38,327 nucleotides of DNA from Halanaerobium congolense (GTDB taxonomy: Bacteria; Bacillota; Halanaerobiia; Halanaerobiales; Halanaerobiaceae): positions 1 to 38,327 of the forward strand of contig NZ_SOEF01000027.1 of the NCBI RefSeq assembly GCF_004366375.1, read 5' to 3'. Each line of letters begins with the position of its first letter. The stretch's first letter is position 1. Below the pieces are notes generated by a model. The model was not told where the DNA came from. It saw nothing but the letters and a program-made list of their open reading frames with translations, and did no database searches. This document shows positions 31,569-38,327 of the stretch, piece by piece. The position numbers and the translations under genes were made by a program.

Positions 31569-32345
31569 ATGTCAAAAGATAAAAATATAAAGATAGAATA
31601 TGGATTAATTTTAGCAGCCGGGCGCGGTACTCGGCTGGGAGAAATCACCGAGGAAATCCCAAAGGCTTTAGTTGAGATTAAAGACGGTAAGAAGGTAATC
31701 GACTATATTTTAGCGGGTTATGCAGCTGCCGGTCTTAAAAAAGCAGTAATTATCATTGCCTATAAGGGGCAGAAAATTAAAGAGTATTTGGGCACTCGAG
31801 CCAATGGTCTGGAGCTGATTTACTTTGAGCAGAACCTGGATTCTTACGGTACAGCAGCAGCAGTCGAAGCAGCCAGATCTCTTTTGGAAGATAAATATTT
31901 TTTGATGTCCTATGGTGATATTATAACGCAGCCGAAAAACTACCTTAAAATGATTGAGGCTTTGGCTAAGTTAAAAGTACCCAGGTCAATTATGCTTTTA
32001 AACTGGCTGGATCAGATTAAAAAAGGTGGGCTGGTTGAGTTCAAAGCAGCCCCTGCAGAAGATTTAAAGACTGCAGCAGCAGATTTTTACCAGGTTCAGA
32101 CTATTACCGAAAAACCAGAGCTTGAAGGTGGAGGCTGGAACAGTGCCGGTATCTATCTCTTTTCCCCGGATATATTTAACTGGATTGATCAGGTAAAGCC
32201 TTCTAAAAGGGGAGAATATGAGCTGCCGGCAGCGGTTAACCTCATGTTAAAGGGAAAAAGCAAGCTGTTTGCAGTTAAGAGTGAAGATTACTGTCAGGAT
32301 GTTGGTACCCCGGAGGATTTAGAATATTTAAGAAGAAAAATATAA
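31569..32345 (+). CDS. Sugar-1-phosphate nucleotidyltransferase
   Basis: A 258-residue protein from the ATG at 31569, which has a GGAGG site; the frame is open further back but that part is the site itself. The nucleotide loop is LILAAGRGTRLGEITEEIPK, then SYGTAAAVEAA, MSYGDII for the metal aspartate, and ITEKPELEGGGWNSAGIYLF. The fold is that of glucose-1-phosphate thymidylyltransferase or mannose-1-phosphate guanylyltransferase. No C-terminal left-handed helix domain is present. It would use the product of the mutase encoded just upstream, now broken. The base and sugar are not decided by sequence. Confidence 0.85.
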   Translation: MSKDKNIKIEYGLILAAGRGTRLGEITEEIPKALVEIKDGKKVIDYILAGYAAAGLKKAVIIIAYKGQKIKEYLGTRANGLELIYFEQNLDSYGTAAAVEAARSLLEDKYFLMSYGDIITQPKNYLKMIEALAKLKVPRSIMLLNWLDQIKKGGLVEFKAAPAEDLKTAAADFYQVQTITEKPELEGGGWNSAGIYLFSPDIFNWIDQVKPSKRGEYELPAAVNLMLKGKSKLFAVKSEDYCQDVGTPEDLEYLRRKI

Positions 32346-32353
32346 AAAAATGC

Positions 32354-32382
32354 TTGACAATTCAAAAAATTATATATATAAT
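32354..32382 (+). promoter_or_regulatory. Consensus promoter of the GntR operon
   Basis: TTGACA, 17 bases, TATAAT: both boxes and spacing are perfect, so the promoter should be strong unless repressed. Confidence 0.8.
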
Positions 32383-32389
32383 CAACTTG

Positions 32390-32404
32390 TAATGACAACA
32401 TTAT
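32390..32404 (+). promoter_or_regulatory. Putative GntR operator, copy 1
   Basis: TAATGACAACATTAT, with inverted TAATG and CATTA around ACAA. It lies just after the -10 box, where bound repressor would block initiation. An identical copy precedes the kinase gene. Confidence 0.7.
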
Positions 32405-32419
32405 GAGAGGTGAAATAAC

Positions 32420-33145
32420 TTGGAAAAATTAAATACTGATAATAGATTACCCTTATATCATCAGCTTTACGATATAATTGTGGAGAAAATTGAAGATGGA
32501 ACATATAAAGAAAATGATAAAATTCCTTCCGAAAGAGAATTTTGTGATAAATATGATATTAGTAGAGCAACTGTTAGAAGAACTATGGTTGAGCTTGAAA
32601 AAAATGACTATATCTATAAAAAGCAGGGAAAAGGTGTTTTTGTTTCCTCAAAAGCTTTTAAACAGGATCTTTTAAGTTTTTATAGTTTTAGTGAAGAGAT
32701 GAAAAAAATAAATAAAGTTCCCAGTTCAGAGGTAATTGATTTCAAAAAAACTGATGTAAGTTCTAAGATTGCCGATAAATTAAAAATCAATAAAAATCAG
32801 AAAGTTTATAAATTTAAAAGGTTAAGATTAGCTGATGATGAACCAATGATGATAGAAACAACTTATCTTCCAGCAGCAAGGTTTCCCGGTTTAAACAGCA
32901 AAAAACTTGATCAAAGGTCAATGTATGATATTTTCAGAGAGGATTATAATGTAGAATTTAATAAGGCAGATGAGATTTTCCAGGCAATAAGTCTTAACAA
33001 AAAGGATGCAAAATATTTAAACTCAAATGAGGGATCCCCTTCAATCCTATTAGAAAGATTTACTTATGAAAATGAAAATATAATTGAATATACTGCAAGT
33101 GTTACAAGAGGAGATAAATTTAAATTCCATGTAAGTTTAGAATAA
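32420..33145 (+). CDS. GntR/HutC-family regulator with UTRA domain
   Basis: A 241-residue regulator starting at a TTG with GAGAGGTG before it. The winged helix (1-75) reads LYHQLYDIIVEKIEDGTYKE, then KIPSEREFCDKYDISRATVR. Residues about 90-240 form a UTRA effector domain: QKVYKFKRLRLADDEPMMIE, TTYLPAARFPGL and YTASVTRGDKFKFHVSL. UTRA domains of this type often sense phosphorylated sugars or amino sugars. The same 15-bp operator before this gene and before the next supports autoregulation and control of the downstream catabolic genes. Confidence 0.9.
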   Translation: MEKLNTDNRLPLYHQLYDIIVEKIEDGTYKENDKIPSEREFCDKYDISRATVRRTMVELEKNDYIYKKQGKGVFVSSKAFKQDLLSFYSFSEEMKKINKVPSSEVIDFKKTDVSSKIADKLKINKNQKVYKFKRLRLADDEPMMIETTYLPAARFPGLNSKKLDQRSMYDIFREDYNVEFNKADEIFQAISLNKKDAKYLNSNEGSPSILLERFTYENENIIEYTASVTRGDKFKFHVSLE

Positions 33146-33162
33146 AATTTTTATCAGACTGG

Positions 33163-33177
33163 TAATGACAACATTAT
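33163..33177 (+). promoter_or_regulatory. Putative GntR operator, copy 2
   Basis: Identical to 32390-32404, in the 64 bases between the regulator and kinase genes. A clear promoter is not visible beside it, so it may act as a roadblock or cover a weak promoter. Confidence 0.7.
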
Positions 33178-33209
33178 AAATAATTGAATTTGTATTTAAA
33201 GGAGGTAAT

Positions 33210-34199
33210 ATGAATTTTTTAGGGGTAGATGGTGGTGGAACAAAAACTGCATTTTTATTGATAAATCAAAAGGGAGAAATTTTATCTTATTTAACTACTG
33301 AGACCAGTCATTATATTCAAATTGGCATGGATAATTTTAAGAAAGTGATTAAAAAGGGTATCAAAGAAAGCTGTATAAATGCTGGTATAGATCTCTCTGA
33401 AATTAATTATACTTTTTTTGGAATTCCTGGTTTTGGTGAAAATGATAAAGATACCGTTATCATCAGAAAACAGCTTTCAGATATAATGCAAGAATCTAAA
33501 TTTAAATGCGGCAATGATGTTGAAGCAGGATGGGCAGGTTCTTTAGCCTGTCAGCCAGGTATAAATATTGTTGCAGGTACAGGAGCTATAGGATTTGCAA
33601 AAGATCAAAAACACAATAGTGCTCGAGCTAGTGGTTGGGGCTATTTCTGTGGTGATGAAGGCTCAGCATACTGGTTGGGAAAAAAAGTTATTTCTTTATT
33701 CACAAAAGAGTCAGATAAACGGCTAAAAAAAACTGAGATTTATAAAATTGTTAAGGAGAAATTTGATTTAAAAAGAGATTTTGATCTAATAGAAATTTTA
33801 TATAATGAATTAGAATTAAAAAGAAACAAGATTGCTTCTCTTGCTAAACTGTTATATAAAGCAGCTCAATCTGGTGACAAAAAAGCAGTTGAAGTATATA
33901 AGCAGGCTGCATATGAACATAGTCTTATTGTTAAAGCATTAATAAAAAAACTTAATTTTACAAGAACAAAAAAAGTGTCTGTGTCTTATTCAGGAGGGGT
34001 ATTTAATGCCAGTCACTTTATCTTAGAACCATTAAGAGAATATCTAAAAGAAGAAAATGTTAAATTAATCGAACCAATTTTGAAGCCTGTTACTGGTGCG
34101 GCGCTTTATGCAAAAATGCTAGCTAATAATTTGGAAAAACCTGATCAAAAAACTATAGACAAGTTAAAAAAAGAAGAAAAAAGAATAGGCGTTAACTAA
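33210..34199 (+). CDS. BadF/BadG-family ATPase, N-acetylglucosamine kinase-like
   Basis: A 329-residue protein with an AGGAGG ribosome-binding site. The ASKHA phosphate loop is FLGVDGGGTKTAFLLIN; further motifs are FFGIPGFGENDKD, GNDVEAGWAGSLA with the probable catalytic aspartate, NIVAGTGAIGFA, and ASGWGYFCGDEGSAYWLGKK. The C-terminal adenosine motif is VSYSGGVFNASHF. Members phosphorylate N-acetylglucosamine or related amino sugars. It is followed by an AgaS-like isomerase, which fits phosphorylation of an incoming amino sugar. The exact sugar is unknown. Confidence 0.85.
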   Translation: MNFLGVDGGGTKTAFLLINQKGEILSYLTTETSHYIQIGMDNFKKVIKKGIKESCINAGIDLSEINYTFFGIPGFGENDKDTVIIRKQLSDIMQESKFKCGNDVEAGWAGSLACQPGINIVAGTGAIGFAKDQKHNSARASGWGYFCGDEGSAYWLGKKVISLFTKESDKRLKKTEIYKIVKEKFDLKRDFDLIEILYNELELKRNKIASLAKLLYKAAQSGDKKAVEVYKQAAYEHSLIVKALIKKLNFTRTKKVSVSYSGGVFNASHFILEPLREYLKEENVKLIEPILKPVTGAALYAKMLANNLEKPDQKTIDKLKKEEKRIGVN

Positions 34200-34227
34200 A
34201 TAATTATTTTGGAGGGAGTCATAGAAA

Positions 34228-35403
34228 ATGAATAATTTATTTTCAAAGACGAAAGATGAATTAAAAATACAGAAAGGCTTGGCAACAGCTGAAGAAATTT
34301 CTCAACAGCCAAAAGTATGGGGTGGAACATTTGATTTAATAAAAGAAAAAAAAGATGAGTTATCTAAGTTTTTAAATGGTATTTTAAACCAAGAAAAATT
34401 AAGGGTGATTTTTTCTGGAGCAGGTACTTCTGGCTATATTGGTGATGCAGTTGTTCCATATCTTAAAAAAATTCTACCTGAAATTGAAATAGAATCAATT
34501 CACACAACAGATATTGTAAGCCATCCGGAAGTTTTTTTGTCTAAAAATATTCCGACATTACTTTTTTCATACGCTAGATCCGGTAATAGTCCAGAGAGTC
34601 TGGCGACAGTAGAATTAGCTGAAAAAATTGTAGATGACTTATATCAGATTATTATAACTTGTAATAAAGATGGCGACTTAGCTAAAAATGCAGGTGGAGA
34701 AAAAGCCAAAGTAATTTTACTGCCAGATGAAACTCATGACAAAGGATTTGCAATGACCAGCAGTTTTACTTCAATGCTTTTATCTACTTTATTAATTTTT
34801 AACTTATCAGATTTAGATAAATTAGAAAAAGATATTGAAATAATTTCTGATAATGCTCAAGCATTAATAGAAAACACTGCAGTAGTTGAAAGTTTGGCAG
34901 AAAAAGATTTTGAGCGGATAGTATATTTGGGAAGTTACAGTTATTTTGGTATTGCAAAAGAAGCTACTTTAAAATTACTTGAATTAACTGCAGGAAAAAT
35001 TGTTACCAGGTATGACACTCCACTTGGTTTTAGGCATGGTCCTAAGTCCATTATAGATGACAAGACATTAGTTGTATTATTTTTCTCAAGAGATAAATAC
35101 AGTAAAAAATATGATTATGATCTTTTAAAAGAACTTTCTGAGCAAAAAGGAAAATTTGAAATACTTGTCTTTGCAGAAGAATATGATGCAGAAATTAATA
35201 AACTAGCTGATAACTTTATAGCTTTAAATACTAAAACAAAAACAATGGATGAAATTTTTAGTTCATTAGACTATATTGTTGTGGCTCAAATACTTGCTTT
35301 TTTAAAATCTTTAAAACATGGAATTACACCTGATGATCCAAGCCCAAGTGGTGAGGTTAACAGGGTAGTTCAAGGAGTTAAAATTTATCCATATTACTCT
35401 TAA
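34228..35403 (+). CDS. AgaS-like SIS-domain sugar-phosphate isomerase/deaminase
   Basis: A 391-residue protein with a GGAGGGAG ribosome-binding site. Two SIS domains: the first has VIFSGAGTSGYIGDAVVPYL and LFSYARSGNSPESLATVELA; the second has IVYLGSYSYFGIAKEATLKL, ELTAGKIVTRYDTPLGFRHG and PKSIIDDKTLVVLF. The length and the end DPSPSGEVNRVVQGVKIYPY are typical of AgaS, which handles galactosamine-6-phosphate or related amino sugar phosphates. It has no glutaminase domain, so it would deaminate rather than synthesise. It is the second catabolic gene of the operon. Confidence 0.88.
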   Translation: MNNLFSKTKDELKIQKGLATAEEISQQPKVWGGTFDLIKEKKDELSKFLNGILNQEKLRVIFSGAGTSGYIGDAVVPYLKKILPEIEIESIHTTDIVSHPEVFLSKNIPTLLFSYARSGNSPESLATVELAEKIVDDLYQIIITCNKDGDLAKNAGGEKAKVILLPDETHDKGFAMTSSFTSMLLSTLLIFNLSDLDKLEKDIEIISDNAQALIENTAVVESLAEKDFERIVYLGSYSYFGIAKEATLKLLELTAGKIVTRYDTPLGFRHGPKSIIDDKTLVVLFFSRDKYSKKYDYDLLKELSEQKGKFEILVFAEEYDAEINKLADNFIALNTKTKTMDEIFSSLDYIVVAQILAFLKSLKHGITPDDPSPSGEVNRVVQGVKIYPYYS

Positions 35404-35417
35404 TATTGAGGTGTTGA

Positions 35418-36062
35418 ATGATGAATATAATTGATTTAAGTGGTGATATCACCAGTGGTATGTGGAATTATGGCCATCCTAACCCAGAAGTTGAAATTAA
35501 AGAGGTTGCGAATATTAAAAATAATAACTTTCTATCATCATCAATTTCTATGTCCATACTTTCTGGCAGTTATCTTGAAACAGGAAGACATTTGTATAAA
35601 AATAGAAATTATTTAGATGAGTTCAGTTTAGAAAGGTTTATATCTACAGCTTCTGTTTTGAATTTTCAAAAGAATAAATCAGAACCTATAACTAAAAATG
35701 ATTTAGAAAAATATGAAAATTTAATCTTAAAAAACAGAAGTCTTTTAATAGGAACTAAATGGGATAAAAATTGGAATGAAGATTTTTATATATCAGAAAG
35801 CCCTTACTTTACAGAAGAAGCAGTTAAGTTTATTATGAATTTAGAAGTGACATTATTAGGTTCAGATATTCCTTGTTATAATAGTTCTATTAATAAAAAC
35901 AATGTATTAAAAATTTATTATAGAGAAAAAAAGAATCTTATATTAGCTCCATTAATTAACATTAGAAAAATACCATGTGAAGAAATTAAATTGATTTCTT
36001 TACCAATTAAGATTAAGAATCAATGTGCAGCTCCATGTCGGGCGGTTGCTATTGTAAAATAA
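35418..36062 (+). CDS. Cyclase-family protein with altered metal motif
   Basis: A 214-residue protein; two ATG codons are adjacent and the second (35421) is better spaced from GAGGTG. The fold is that of the kynurenine formamidase-like cyclase family: MNIIDLSGDITSGMWNYGHP, then SLLIGTKWDKNW, SPYFTEEAVKFIMNL, LLGSDIPCYN and the end CAAPCRAVAIVK. The family metal motif H-x-G-T-H-x-D-x-P-x-H reads L-S-G-S-Y-L-E-T-G-R-H here, keeping only the last histidine. Either the metal site is rebuilt or the activity is different. Its place in an amino-sugar operon suggests an amide- or lactone-opening step, but this is inference. Confidence 0.75.
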   Translation: MMNIIDLSGDITSGMWNYGHPNPEVEIKEVANIKNNNFLSSSISMSILSGSYLETGRHLYKNRNYLDEFSLERFISTASVLNFQKNKSEPITKNDLEKYENLILKNRSLLIGTKWDKNWNEDFYISESPYFTEEAVKFIMNLEVTLLGSDIPCYNSSINKNNVLKIYYREKKNLILAPLINIRKIPCEEIKLISLPIKIKNQCAAPCRAVAIVK

Positions 36063-36111
36063 AAAATTGGAGGTGAATAATCTAATATTAAATAGAAGAT
36101 ATTATTTCTAG

Positions 36112-36139
36112 TTGACAGGGTTAATTATAAGACTAAATT
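36112..36139 (+). promoter_or_regulatory. Possible internal promoter before the sugar-binding protein
   Basis: TTGACA, 16 bases, TAAATT, close to the start codon. A GGAGGTG at 36069 without any reading frame lies upstream, perhaps from a lost small gene. Confidence 0.35.
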
Positions 36140-36156
36140 TACTAGGAGGAAATAAA

Positions 36157-37473
36157 ATGATGAGTAAAAGAAAATTTAAATCTTTATTTTTAGTATTAAT
36201 AGTGGGATTATTGATTTTGACTTTACAAACCAGTAGCGTATATGCTCAAAAAACAATAACATTTCAAACTTCTGTTTATGTAGAGGCACCACATCAAAAA
36301 GCAATCAATTTACTTATAGAAGAATATAACAAAACTAATCCAGATGTTAATATTGAAGTCTTTGGTGCTCAATATAGTAACTTTTTTGATAATTTGACAA
36401 CTGAAGTTCTAACAGGTACTCAAGGTGATATCGTTCAATTATATCCTGAAAATATTGCAAGATATAATTCTTTAGTACCTGGTGGTGCATTTATTAATTT
36501 AAATGATTTTATTGAAAAAAATAATTTTGATAACAAATTAGTTGGGCAAGAATTTTGTGAAGTAGATGGAGAATATTTAGCTTTATCTAATTATGCCTGG
36601 GGAACTACAGGGCTTTTTTATAGGAAGTCAATTTTTGAAGAAGTAGGAATTAATGCAGCAGAAATAAATACACTAAAAGATTTTGAAGAAGCAGTGATTA
36701 AATTGGATAAAAATGGATATTATGGATTTGGGGCAGTTGTAGGATCTCATCCATTTGTAACTTCTGAGTGGTCTAGAATGGTTGCTAGAGTTGTTTCTGA
36801 TGGTTTATATTTTCCAGATGGCGAAAGTGGACCATATGTTGCAGATAGAGTTAATGTAGATTCTCCAGCAAACATATGGGCAGCTGAATGGTGGCAAAAA
36901 ATGATTTTAGACAAAGAGTTATTTCGTACAGCTCCTGACAAGAAGAAAATTAGAGAGTTTTTCTGGAATGGCAATATTGCAATGAATATTGATGGACCAT
37001 GGTTTATAGGTATGAGTCGAGAAAGAGATGAAATATTACTTGACGATATAGGTCTAATACCACAACCTAGTATAAAATATGATGGCAAAGAGTACAAACC
37101 CAATCCAACAATGTATCCACTAGTTACTATGATAAGTAAAAATAGTCCTCATAAAGAAGAAGCATTGGAATTTTTGAAATGGATGACTTCTTTTGAAGCT
37201 CAAGAAATTATTGTTAAGAGTGGTATGATTCCAAGTAATCAGGAATATATAGAGAAATCTGATTTTGCTAAAAATAATCCTTTAGCTTATAAGTATTATG
37301 ATTTCATTGATAATAATTATAGAGAATTAGTTGCAGATCCATCAATTCCCCAGATGGGTGAACTGAGCAGAATAATGATAAATGCAACTCAAGAGATGTT
37401 TGAAGGAGGAGATGAGCCAAGTAAAGTCTTGACAGAAGCTGCAGAAGAAATAGAAGAGGTTTTAGACAGATAA
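36157..37473 (+). CDS. Family 1 sugar-binding protein of an ABC transporter
   Basis: A 438-residue protein from the ATG at 36157 behind AGGAGGA. The signal peptide is KRKFKSLFLVLIVGLLIL with a likely cut after VYA at about residue 30; no lipobox cysteine is present, so it would be free in a periplasm. The SBP_bac_1 pattern follows: LLIEEYNKTNPDVNIEVFG, GDIVQLYPENIARYN, YAWGTTGLFYRKSIFEEVGI, IAMNIDGPWFIGMSRERDE and MISKNSPHKEEALEFLKWMT. It would deliver a sugar or small oligosaccharide to the following permease. Confidence 0.9.
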   Translation: MMSKRKFKSLFLVLIVGLLILTLQTSSVYAQKTITFQTSVYVEAPHQKAINLLIEEYNKTNPDVNIEVFGAQYSNFFDNLTTEVLTGTQGDIVQLYPENIARYNSLVPGGAFINLNDFIEKNNFDNKLVGQEFCEVDGEYLALSNYAWGTTGLFYRKSIFEEVGINAAEINTLKDFEEAVIKLDKNGYYGFGAVVGSHPFVTSEWSRMVARVVSDGLYFPDGESGPYVADRVNVDSPANIWAAEWWQKMILDKELFRTAPDKKKIREFFWNGNIAMNIDGPWFIGMSRERDEILLDDIGLIPQPSIKYDGKEYKPNPTMYPLVTMISKNSPHKEEALEFLKWMTSFEAQEIIVKSGMIPSNQEYIEKSDFAKNNPLAYKYYDFIDNNYRELVADPSIPQMGELSRIMINATQEMFEGGDEPSKVLTEAAEEIEEVLDR

Positions 37474-37491
37474 ATATACAATTTTAGTAAT

Positions 37492-37523
37492 TATATAGAG
37501 GGGAAATATTTCCCCCTCTATAT
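37492..37523 (+). other. Intercistronic stem-loop
   Basis: TATATAGAGGGGAAA pairs with TTTCCCCCTCTATATA, with one bulged C and a tiny loop. There is no T-run, so it is more likely to protect the binding-protein mRNA from decay than to stop transcription. Confidence 0.7.
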
Positions 37524-37548
37524 AAAATAGTACGGAGGTGTTAATGTA

Positions 37549-38253
37549 TTGTTTAAAATAATATCATATTTCAAAAAAAATAAAGTAGCATATTTTTTTA
37601 TGTTTCCTCTAGTATTAATTATAACATTATTTTTGGCTTATCCAATTTTAAAATCAGTTGTTATGAGTTTTCAAGATTGGTATTTAATTAGGGGTAATCC
37701 CGATAATCCTTTTATAGGTTTAGAAAATTTTCGCTCAATTTTTACATCTAGTCATTTTATAAATTCTGTAATAATAACTGCTTCTTATATAATTTTTACA
37801 GTTATTGCAAGATTCATAATAGGTTTAGGAGTAGCATTATTATTAAATAATAAATTTAAGGGAGTTGGGTTGAGTAGATCATTAATTATAATTCCATGGG
37901 CAATTCCACAAGTGGTAGCGGTATTAGCTTGGATTTTAATGTTTGATAAAGATTTTGGAATAGTTAACTATTTTTTAATGAACTTAAATTTAATCAATTC
38001 ATCATTAGGCTTTTTAGAAAATCCAGATATTGCATTACAATCAGCAATGCTAGTAAATGTATGGAAAGGATTTCCTTTTGTAGCTATTATGTTATTAACA
38101 GGTTTGAAAAGTATTCCTTTAGAATTGTATGAAGCGGCAATTGTTGATGGTGCAAATAGATGGCAAAAATTTAAGAACATTACATTACCAATGTTAAAAC
38201 CAGTATCGGTTATTACATTTTTATTATTAATTACTCAAACTTCGCACTTGTAA
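37549..38253 (+). pseudogene. MalF/UgpA-type sugar ABC permease, cut by an IS
   Basis: Starts at a TTG nine bases after GGAGGTG. It reads NKVAYFFMFPLVLIITLFLA, YPILKSVVMSFQDWYL and NPFIGLENFRSIFTSSHFIN, the classical start of MalF-like permeases, and goes through helix 5 with the EAA loop ELYEAAIVDGANRWQKFKNI. At 38233 the IS end begins; the last residues, QTSHL or so, come from the IS. About 60 C-terminal residues with the last helix are missing. The partner MalG-like permease is not in the window. Confidence 0.85.
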
Positions 38254-38325
38254 AAGTGCTTTTGCACCTTGAAATTTCAATATTATTTAGCAAAAAAATA
38301 GCATGAAACCCCCGTTTCTGGTATA
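38233..38325. mobile_element. End of a multicopy insertion sequence (right copy)
   Basis: Reverse complement of 1-93, identical over 93 bases. Read rightwards it ends CCCGTTTCTGGTATAAT, an extended -10 promoter that would drive the transposase lying beyond the window. It interrupts the sugar permease gene. Confidence 0.7.
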
Positions 38326-38327
38326 AT

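Noticed and set aside
1-38325. Composite transposon formed by the two outer IS ends
   Set aside because: Only 93 bases of each copy are visible, so a contig broken at repeats explains the data more simply.

Overview
This window looks like one whole contig from a low-GC Firmicute, most likely a halophilic fermenter of the Halanaerobiales. That placement is an inference: the DNA is AT-rich, starts are often TTG or GTG behind strong GGAGG ribosome-binding sites, and the sugar-binding protein near the right end has a plain Sec signal peptide without a lipobox, as expected for a diderm. The two ends (1-93 and 38233-38325) are the same sequence in opposite orientation. They look like one end of a multicopy insertion sequence at which assembly stopped. 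The right copy cuts off an ABC permease gene.

Left third (1-8.1 kb): an accessory region full of decay. It holds an XRE antitoxin, a decayed IS1380-family element, a Phd/ParE-type toxin-antitoxin pair lying between two direct copies of a 48-bp repeat, a DUF6765-like protein, an Rpn/PD-(D/E)XK nuclease-like protein, an internally deleted LegC-type aminotransferase, an AbiE antitoxin with a truncated toxin, and a 57-residue protein next to a broken acetyltransferase.

Middle (8.2-26.7 kb): a CapD/EpsC-type UDP-sugar dehydratase, then a long sulfur island. The island runs Rrf2 regulator, sulfite reductase fused to a C-terminal TusA domain, O-acetylhomoserine sulfhydrylase (MetY), AprA- and AprB-like APS reductase subunits, a sulfur carrier (ThiS/HcyS-like) fused to an E1-like adenylyltransferase (ThiF/HcyF-like), a JAMM metalloprotease, CysD, CysN with a degenerate kinase tail, and CysC. 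A convergent SLC13 transporter, probably for sulfate, closes it. Together these give a route from sulfate through APS, sulfite and sulfide to a protein thiocarboxylate and then homocysteine, resembling the Wolinella HcyS/HcyF/HcyD/MetY system but with carrier and E1 in one chain.

Four members of a heptad-repeat coiled-coil family (7.5, 10.2, 19.1 and 25.5 kb) lie between and inside these blocks. Each has a matching promoter; two have matching terminators, one is frameshifted and one has lost its normal end.

Right third (26.8-38.2 kb): a HAD fragment joined to a headless oligopeptide-binding protein followed by dppBC-like permeases, a broken phosphohexomutase with an intact sugar nucleotidyltransferase, and a GntR-controlled operon (BadF-type kinase, AgaS-like isomerase, divergent cyclase-family protein, sugar-binding protein, truncated permease). 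The same 15-bp operator stands before the regulator and before the kinase, so this is probably an amino-sugar uptake and catabolism operon. No rRNA, tRNA or CRISPR array was seen.
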